Shown piece by piece: positions 4,614 to 9,795 of a stretch of DNA of 9,795 nucleotides. The position numbers were made by a program, and so were the translations under genes. The notes beneath the pieces were generated by a model that saw nothing but the letters and a program-made list of their open reading frames with translations, searched no databases and had not been told where the DNA came from. The DNA is taken from assembly GCA_947624715.1 (NCBI GenBank), contig CANQLO010000045.1, forward strand, positions 1-9,795, given 5' to 3'. This DNA is from an uncultured Clostridia bacterium (GTDB lineage Bacteria; Bacillota_A; Clostridia; TANB77; CAG-508). The stretch's first letter is position 1, and every line of letters starts with the position of its first letter.

Positions 4614-7001
4614 ATGGGAAAAATTGTTTTGTTAGATGATTTAACAATAAATCAAATAGCGGCTGGAGAAGTTATTGAAAGACCTGCATCAGCAGTAAAA
4701 GAGTTAGTAGAAAATTCTATAGATGCAGGAGCTAAAAATATTACTGTAGATGTTAGAAATGGTGGAATTTCTTATATTAGGATAATTGATGACGGAAGTG
4801 GTATATTGCCTGATGATATGGAAATTGCATTTGAAAGACATGCTACAAGTAAAATAAGAAAAGCAGAAGACTTAGAGACTGTTAAATCTATGGGGTTCAG
4901 AGGTGAGGCTTTAGCAAGTATTGCAGCTATTGCAAAAGTTGAACTTATTTCTAGAACAAAAGACTCAAACATTGGATACAAAATTGTTGTAGAAGGTGGA
5001 AAAATAATAGATTCTCATGAAGAGGGAACATCAAAAGGAACAAGTATAACAGTAAAAGATTTATTCTATAATACTCCTGTAAGATATAAATTTTTAAGAA
5101 AAGATTTTACAGAACTTGGATACATAGAAGATGCTGTTACTAGAATAGCTTTAGCAAATCCAGGAGTTGCTATAAAATTGATAAATACAGGAAAGACAGT
5201 TATTCAAACAAATGGTAGCGGAAAAATAGAAGATACAATTTATGCGATTTATGGAAAAGAAATTGTAGAAAATATATTACCAGTAGATTATACTTATGAA
5301 GATATGCACATAACAGGTGTAATTGGAAAGCCAATTATATCTCGCTCTAATAGAACAAACCAATTATTTTTTGTAAATAATAGATATATAAAAGACAAGA
5401 CTTTAACTAGTGCTGCAGAGCAAGGATTTAAAGGATTAGTTACTGTTGGAAAACATGGATTTCTAATTTTAAATATTGACATGGATATGAAAAAAGTAGA
5501 TGTTAATGTTCATCCAACAAAACTTGAAGTAAGATTTGAAGAAGAAGGCAATGTATTTAAGGCAGTATATCATGCGATAAAAGAAACTTTGCTTAAAGGA
5601 GATTTAGTATCAGATCCAGAAAAAGATTATAGTGATTTGACTCCTAATGATATTTTAAAAGAAGTAAAAAACAAGGATAGAGTTGAAGCTTGGGGATTAA
5701 ATAAAACTTTCCAAAACTCAAAACAAGAAGGTGACAAAAAAGAAGAAAATAAACTTGAGAAAGAAAAAAAGGATGATAGCTTAAATTTTAGTGATTTTAA
5801 AGATACAATAAAGGGCTTAGATGAAGAAACAAGGACAAAGTTTGTTAAAGAAATTGCTAAAGCAACAACTCCAGAAGAAATAAAAAAAGGCATAAACAAT
5901 TTTACAACGTTTATGATGAAAGAAAATGACAAGCCAGAATCTAAAGCTATTGATAAAAAAGATGATAGTAAAAAAGAAGCTATCGAAGAAAAAGAAAGCG
6001 TAAAAGAAGTTGAGGAAAAAGCAGTTGAAGCAAAAGATGACGTCAAAGAAGAAGAACACAAAGAAACTGTTAAAGAAAAAGAAAGCGTAAAAGAAGTTGA
6101 GGAAAAAGCAGTTGAAGCAAGTGATGATAGCAAAAAAGACAAGACCTTAATTGTTGATAGCAAGGAAGAACAAAAAGAAGTAATTGAAACAAATGATGAC
6201 GTCAAAGAAGAAGAACACAAAGAAACTGTTGAGGTAAAAGAGGAAGAGCAAAAAGAAGAAGAGATATCTTTTGAAGAGATGTATAAAAAGTTATTTGGAA
6301 GAAATATAGAAGATGCTAAAAAACAATATCAAGCTAAACTTGCCGAAGAGGAAGAAAAATATCCAATAACACCAATTAAAGATAACGAAATATCAATCTT
6401 TGAATCAAATGGTGATGAGTCAAAGATGCCTTATAAATTTATAGGAATAGCATTTAATACATATATTATATTAAGTATAAATAATGATTTATATATTTTA
6501 GACCAACATGCAGCACATGAAAGAATTATGTATGAAAAAGTAAAAAAGAACTATTATACAGAAAGAAATAAAGATTCTCAATTAATGCTTTTACCAGATA
6601 TAATAAACTTAAATAATAAAGAAATGGGAATATTTAAAGACAACAAAGAATTATTTGAAAAAGCTGGATTTATTGTAGAAGAATTTGGCGATAACACAAT
6701 AAAACTAACAGGTGTACCAGAATTCTTTATGGATTTTGATACAAAGGAGATATTTCTAGAAACATTAGATGAAATAAATACTGTAGCAAGAACAGCAAAA
6801 CAAGAACTTGAAGACAAATTTTTAGCAACAGTTGCATGTAAAGCAGCAGTAAAAGCACATATGGCACTTTCAAAAGAAGAAGTTGATGCTTTAATGCAAG
6901 AATTATTAAAATTACCAAATCCATTTAGTTGTCCACATGGAAGACCTACAGTAATAAAAATGTCAAAGACTGATATAGAAAAAAAGTTTTCAAGAAAATA
7001 A
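4614..7001 (+). CDS. mutL: DNA mismatch repair protein MutL (endonuclease type), with expanded linker
   Basis: MutL couples MutS mismatch recognition to strand incision in methyl-independent repair. The N-terminal GHKL ATPase is complete: NQIAAGEVIERP (13-24), VENSIDAGA (32-40), DDGSGI (59-64), RHATSKI (75-81) and GFRGEAL (94-100). The C-terminal dimer/endonuclease domain carries the metal-binding motif DQHAAHERIMYE (630-641; DQHA-x2-E-x4-E). ACK (741-743) and CPHGRP (773-778) follow. All nuclease motifs are present, so this is the nicking form found in Bacillus-like bacteria lacking Dam/MutH. The start chosen is ATG 4614, with GAGG (4601-4604) 9 nt upstream; an in-frame TTG at 4593 would place that site inside the gene. 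At 795 aa it is longer than the ~620-680 usual for the family. The excess is a Lys/Glu-rich linker (~340-590) with internal repeats. It is first in an operon-like run. Confidence 0.97.
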   Translation: MGKIVLLDDLTINQIAAGEVIERPASAVKELVENSIDAGAKNITVDVRNGGISYIRIIDDGSGILPDDMEIAFERHATSKIRKAEDLETVKSMGFRGEALASIAAIAKVELISRTKDSNIGYKIVVEGGKIIDSHEEGTSKGTSITVKDLFYNTPVRYKFLRKDFTELGYIEDAVTRIALANPGVAIKLINTGKTVIQTNGSGKIEDTIYAIYGKEIVENILPVDYTYEDMHITGVIGKPIISRSNRTNQLFFVNNRYIKDKTLTSAAEQGFKGLVTVGKHGFLILNIDMDMKKVDVNVHPTKLEVRFEEEGNVFKAVYHAIKETLLKGDLVSDPEKDYSDLTPNDILKEVKNKDRVEAWGLNKTFQNSKQEGDKKEENKLEKEKKDDSLNFSDFKDTIKGLDEETRTKFVKEIAKATTPEEIKKGINNFTTFMMKENDKPESKAIDKKDDSKKEAIEEKESVKEVEEKAVEAKDDVKEEEHKETVKEKESVKEVEEKAVEASDDSKKDKTLIVDSKEEQKEVIETNDDVKEEEHKETVEVKEEEQKEEEISFEEMYKKLFGRNIEDAKKQYQAKLAEEEEKYPITPIKDNEISIFESNGDESKMPYKFIGIAFNTYIILSINNDLYILDQHAAHERIMYEKVKKNYYTERNKDSQLMLLPDIINLNNKEMGIFKDNKELFEKAGFIVEEFGDNTIKLTGVPEFFMDFDTKEIFLETLDEINTVARTAKQELEDKFLATVACKAAVKAHMALSKEEVDALMQELLKLPNPFSCPHGRPTVIKMSKTDIEKKFSRK
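5986..6120 (+). repeat. 48-bp perfect direct repeat (87-bp period) in the mutL linker
   Basis: Bases 5986-6033 and 6073-6120 are identical by eye, offset by 87 bp (29 codons). They encode the same KESVKEVEEKAVEA segment twice. The period is a multiple of three, so gain or loss of a unit keeps the frame. Identity at silent sites means the duplication is recent. Confidence 0.9.
6036..6230 (+). repeat. 36-bp perfect direct repeat (159-bp offset) in the mutL linker
   Basis: Bases 6036-6071 recur exactly at 6195-6230, both encoding DDVKEEEHKETV. The 159-bp offset is 53 codons, again in frame. It overlaps the 87-bp-period repeat, indicating more than one duplication event in the linker. Confidence 0.9.
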
Positions 7002-7035
7002 TAAAAGTTTCAAAAGAGAAAAGAAGGGAAAATAT

Positions 7036-7446
7036 ATGTTAAATATCATAACTGTATCAATTGTAGTTTTAAATATAATATCTATTCTTATTTTATTTAA
7101 AATGCTAAATGGATTAGATAATTTGTTTAAAATAGTAATAACAATTATCATGCTAGTAGCAAACTTAGCATTAGTAAATATTATTTACTCAATAGGACAA
7201 GTAGGCACTTTAGCAGAAGAAATATCAAGAGTAGTTAAACCAGTGACTTTGTTTACGCTATTTCCAATAAATATAATTGTAATGTTTTGCCCAATGGCAC
7301 TACAAATAAACAAATGGAAATCAGTAGAAATAAACAAAGGTCAACTTATTAAAAGAATAGCTATTTTTCTAACAATAGATATAGTTCTTATAATTTTAGA
7401 GTGTATGTATATAAAAACAAATTCAAACTGGTATTATCAAAAGTAA
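7036..7446 (+). CDS. Uncharacterised 136-aa four-transmembrane protein
   Basis: Four hydrophobic segments lie at about residues 3-21, 31-51, 70-90 and 106-126. They are joined by short loops: KMLNGLDN between 1 and 2, a polar EEISRVVKP loop between 2 and 3, and a basic KWKSVEINKGQLIKR loop between 3 and 4. The basic loop suggests it faces the cytoplasm, with both termini outside or the reverse; this is not resolved. No catalytic motif is evident and I do not recognise the family. AAGGG (7024-7028) sits 7 nt before the ATG. It begins 34 nt after mutL and ends 26 nt before miaA with no terminator in either gap, so it is in the same transcript. Its position gives no clear functional link to repair or tRNA modification. 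Confidence 0.8.
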   Translation: MLNIITVSIVVLNIISILILFKMLNGLDNLFKIVITIIMLVANLALVNIIYSIGQVGTLAEEISRVVKPVTLFTLFPINIIVMFCPMALQINKWKSVEINKGQLIKRIAIFLTIDIVLIILECMYIKTNSNWYYQK

Positions 7447-7472
7447 TATAAAACAGAAAGGAATCATACCAA

Positions 7473-8390
7473 ATGGACAAGCCAACAATTATAGTAATAT
7501 GCGGACCCACAGCGTCAGGAAAAACAGCTTTAGGAATAAAACTTGCAAACAAATTAAATGGTGAAATTATTTCTTGTGATTCAATGCAAATATATAAAGA
7601 AATGGATATTGGAACTGCAAAACCTACTGATGAAGAAAGAAAAATGGCAAAACATCATTTAATAGATTTTGTAAGTCCTGATAAAAGATACAGCGTAGCA
7701 GATTTCAAAAAAGATGCTAATAATGCAATTGAGGATATTTTACAAAGAGGAAAGACTCCAATACTAGTTGGTGGAACGGGATTGTATATTAATTCATTAA
7801 TTTATAATATAGAATATAAAGAAGAAAATACAGATATAGAATATAGGAAAGAACTAGAAAAAATAGAATTATCTAAACTATATGAAATGGCTCTAAAAAT
7901 CGACAAAGAAGCTATGAAAAAAATAAGTCAAAATGATAGAAAAAGGATATCACGAGTATTAGAAATATATCATTCAACAGGAAAAACAAAAACAGAACTT
8001 GAAATCATGTCAAGAAAAGAATTAAAATATAATTATAAAGTTTATGTACTTAGTATGGATAGAGATATTTTATATGATAGAATAAATAGAAGAGTTGATT
8101 TAATGATTCAAAATGGACTTATAGAAGAAGTACAAGATATTTTAAAAAAGTATAAAGAATTTCCTACAGCAATGCAAGGACTAGGATATAAAGAAGTAGT
8201 ACAATACCTTGATAAAGATATATCGAAAGAAGAAATGATAGAAAAAATTAAACAAGAAAGTAGAAGATATGCAAAAAGACAATTAACATGGTTTAGAACT
8301 TATAAAGATGCAAAATGGTTAGATGGGATAAAAAATACTAGAGAAGAAAATGTAAGATTGATTATGGAGGATATTAGTGGAAGCAAATAA
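7473..8390 (+). CDS. miaA: tRNA dimethylallyltransferase MiaA
   Basis: MiaA transfers a dimethylallyl group from dimethylallyl diphosphate to N6 of A37 in tRNAs that read UNN codons, the first step toward ms2i6A. The P-loop GPTASGKT is at residues 11-18. DSMQIYKEMDIGTAKP (36-51) holds the catalytic-region Asp and the substrate-binding Gln/Tyr segment. GGTGLY is at 100-105. MQGLGYKE and the basic RRYAKRQLTWFR near the C-terminus contact tRNA in known structures. The 305-aa length is normal for the family and no motif is missing. AAAGGA (7457-7462) lies 10 nt before the ATG. mutL and miaA are neighbours in many bacteria; here one small membrane-protein gene separates them. Its 3' end overlaps the next gene by 14 bases. 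Confidence 0.97.
   Translation: MDKPTIIVICGPTASGKTALGIKLANKLNGEIISCDSMQIYKEMDIGTAKPTDEERKMAKHHLIDFVSPDKRYSVADFKKDANNAIEDILQRGKTPILVGGTGLYINSLIYNIEYKEENTDIEYRKELEKIELSKLYEMALKIDKEAMKKISQNDRKRISRVLEIYHSTGKTKTELEIMSRKELKYNYKVYVLSMDRDILYDRINRRVDLMIQNGLIEEVQDILKKYKEFPTAMQGLGYKEVVQYLDKDISKEEMIEKIKQESRRYAKRQLTWFRTYKDAKWLDGIKNTREENVRLIMEDISGSK
8366..8370 (+). promoter_or_regulatory. Ribosome-binding site inside miaA that fixes a GTG start
   Basis: GGAGG within the last miaA codons lies 6 nt before GTG at 8377. The next in-frame ATG (8437) has no comparable site, which supports GTG as the real start and translational coupling to miaA. Confidence 0.8.
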
Positions 8391-9663
8391 AGCTAATAAT
8401 ACTAATAAGAAAAACAAAAGAAAAGAACTTAATAAAATGAAAATTTTATTAGGTTCAATAGTTATGACTATTATAGCTATATATATAATAGTTTCAATTG
8501 TGAAGTTAGTAAAAAATCCAACAAATACAGTAATAGTAAAAGAGGGAAAAATATCAAAAGAAGAAACAGATACAGGTTACATTATTAGAGAAGAAACAGT
8601 CTTAAAGGGTGAAAACTACAAAAATGGAATGGAACAAATAGTAGATGAAGGCAAGAAAGTTGCTAAAGGGGAATCGATTTTTAGATATTATTCAAATGGA
8701 GAAGAAAACTTAAAAGAAAAAATAAAGACTTTAGATATAAAAATACAAGAAGCATTAGAAAACAATAATAATGACTTGCTTTCTAGTGATGCAAAATTAC
8801 TGGATTCACAAATTAGTAAGAAATTAAGTAATATAAATAAACTTAATAGTATTCAAACAATCCAAGAAACAAAAAAAGAAATAAATAACAACGTTACCAA
8901 AAAAGCAAAAATTGCAGGAGAATATAGCCCGAGTGGCTCTTATTTAAAGAAACTAATTGATGAAAGAAGCGGATATGAAAATGAGCTTAATTCAGGAGCA
9001 GAATATATTACTGCACCTCTAAGTGGTATAGTTTCATATAGAGTAGATGGTTTAGAAGAAACACTAGTACCAAATAATTTTGATAACTATAATAAGGATT
9101 TCTTTGCAAATTTAAATTTAAAAACTGGACAAATTGTATCTACAAGTAATGAAACAGGAAAGATTATAAACAATTTTATAGGATATATTGCATGTACTTC
9201 AAGAACTCCAGAAGCAAATGAAGCAAAAGCAGGAGATAATATAAAAATAACATTACCAAGTGGGAAAATTATTGATGCAAAAATTGTTCAAATAAATCGT
9301 GAAAATGATGTAGAAGTAACCTTAATAATAAGTTTTACAGAAGGAATTGATGAACTACTTTTATATAGAAAAATCACATTTGACATAATATGGTGGGACA
9401 GCTCAGGATATAAAGTACCAAATTCAGCCATATTTCAAGAAAATAATTTAAATTATGTAATTAAAACAAGGGCAGGATATTTAGAAAAAATACTTGTCAA
9501 AATAAGGAAAGTTGGAGAAGATTATTCAATTGTTACAAATTATAGTACATCTGATATAAAAGATATGGAAGTAGCAGAAAATGCAAAAACATCATTAATG
9601 CTTTATGATGAGCTGATTTTAGAACCTACAGAAGAGCAATTAAATGATGTAAATGGCGGATAA
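8377..9663 (+). CDS. HlyD-like membrane-anchored protein (periplasmic-adaptor fold)
   Basis: This 428-aa protein begins with a Lys-rich cytoplasmic tail (residues 1-22) and a single membrane segment (~23-45), giving an N-in signal-anchor topology. GYIIREETVL and the stretch GKKVAKGESIFRYYS form the first half of a lipoyl/barrel-sandwich-like domain. Residues ~109-175 are a charged coiled-coil hairpin. AEYITAPLSGIVSYRVDG (208-225) is the second lipoyl half. A beta-rich C-terminus includes the adaptor-type YKVPNSAIF segment. This order is that of HlyD-type efflux adaptors. No partner ABC transporter or outer-membrane channel is next to it, so an export role is unproven. As I recall, such HlyD-like genes in Clostridia lie beside yggS/sepF division-cluster genes, which may explain its place here. 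It starts on GTG within miaA (14-base overlap). Confidence 0.8.
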   Translation: MEANKANNTNKKNKRKELNKMKILLGSIVMTIIAIYIIVSIVKLVKNPTNTVIVKEGKISKEETDTGYIIREETVLKGENYKNGMEQIVDEGKKVAKGESIFRYYSNGEENLKEKIKTLDIKIQEALENNNNDLLSSDAKLLDSQISKKLSNINKLNSIQTIQETKKEINNNVTKKAKIAGEYSPSGSYLKKLIDERSGYENELNSGAEYITAPLSGIVSYRVDGLEETLVPNNFDNYNKDFFANLNLKTGQIVSTSNETGKIINNFIGYIACTSRTPEANEAKAGDNIKITLPSGKIIDAKIVQINRENDVEVTLIISFTEGIDELLLYRKITFDIIWWDSSGYKVPNSAIFQENNLNYVIKTRAGYLEKILVKIRKVGEDYSIVTNYSTSDIKDMEVAENAKTSLMLYDELILEPTEEQLNDVNGG

Positions 9664-9722
9664 TTCAATATTACAAAAAAATTACAAAACTATTAAATAA
9701 CAATTACATTTGAAAAAATGTA

Positions 9723-9751
9723 TTGACAATAATTTAAAAAAGTAAGATACT
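9723..9751 (+). promoter_or_regulatory. Promoter for a gene starting past the window
   Basis: A perfect TTGACA (9723-9728), a 17-nt spacer and GATACT (9746-9751) make a good vegetative promoter. No clear terminator is seen between the HlyD-like stop (9663) and this site; only a weak 6-bp stem (9705-9710/9717-9722) precedes it. Read-through from the upstream run is therefore possible. Confidence 0.65.
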
Positions 9752-9783
9752 AGATTTAGTCGTATAACGAATGAAAAAATAAT

Positions 9784-9790
9784 AGGAGGT
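9784..9790 (+). promoter_or_regulatory. Strong ribosome-binding site at the window edge
   Basis: AGGAGGT lies 5 nt before the last base, so a start codon is expected within the next few bases beyond 9795. The identity of the gene cannot be seen. By the conserved clostridial order, a yggS- or sepF-type gene is a plausible but unverified guess. Confidence 0.7.
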
Positions 9791-9795
9791 TATTT

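Noticed and set aside
5627..6220. 197-codon Ser-rich open frame on the minus strand opposite mutL
   Set aside because: It mirrors the Lys/Glu repeat linker of mutL (antisense of GAA/AAA-rich codons gives Ser/Phe/Leu), has no ribosome-binding site and shows no family features.

Overview
The window is AT-rich DNA (the G+C is low except for one short patch). It has purine-rich Shine-Dalgarno sites, TTGACA/TATAAT-type promoters and A/T-ending codons. Gene content (an endonuclease-type MutL, MiaA, a single-TM HlyD-like protein, tiny Cys-rich membrane proteins) points to a Gram-positive Firmicute, most likely an uncultured Clostridia lineage. I cannot name a genus.

Region 1 (1-1500) holds the 3' part of a large surface-type protein: Ig-like modules followed by a formylglycine-generating-enzyme/C-type-lectin-like domain. 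Its last ~40 codons (about 1291-1419) change abruptly to G+C-rich, C-ending codons. Nearly all the C-ending ones can be derived from AAC by substituting only the two adenines. This is the signature of the variable region (VR) of a diversity-generating retroelement (DGR). A 12-bp hairpin with a GAAA loop follows the stop codon. No template repeat or reverse transcriptase is visible here, so the mutagenic machinery must lie elsewhere. This is the most interesting system in the window.

Region 2 (1500-4120) is a two-gene transcription unit behind a clear promoter. It encodes a 664-aa soluble protein with four helical repeats at an exact 51-residue period, and a 149-aa protein with a basic amphipathic C-terminus. 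I recognise no function for either. A long hairpin closes the unit.

Region 3 (4120-4600) is the junction to the core genome. It holds two minus-strand micro-genes for Cys-rich, one-TM proteins of 30 and 42 aa, with strong ribosome-binding sites, and divergent promoters facing mutL.

Region 4 (4600-9663) is a tightly spaced operon-like run: mutL (endonuclease type with an unusually long, repeat-built Lys/Glu linker), a four-TM protein, miaA, and an HlyD-like membrane-anchored protein that starts on GTG inside miaA. The last 130 bases carry a promoter and a strong ribosome-binding site for a gene that begins past the window.

mutL and miaA are housekeeping genes for mismatch repair and tRNA modification. 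Regions 1-2 look accessory and fast-evolving.
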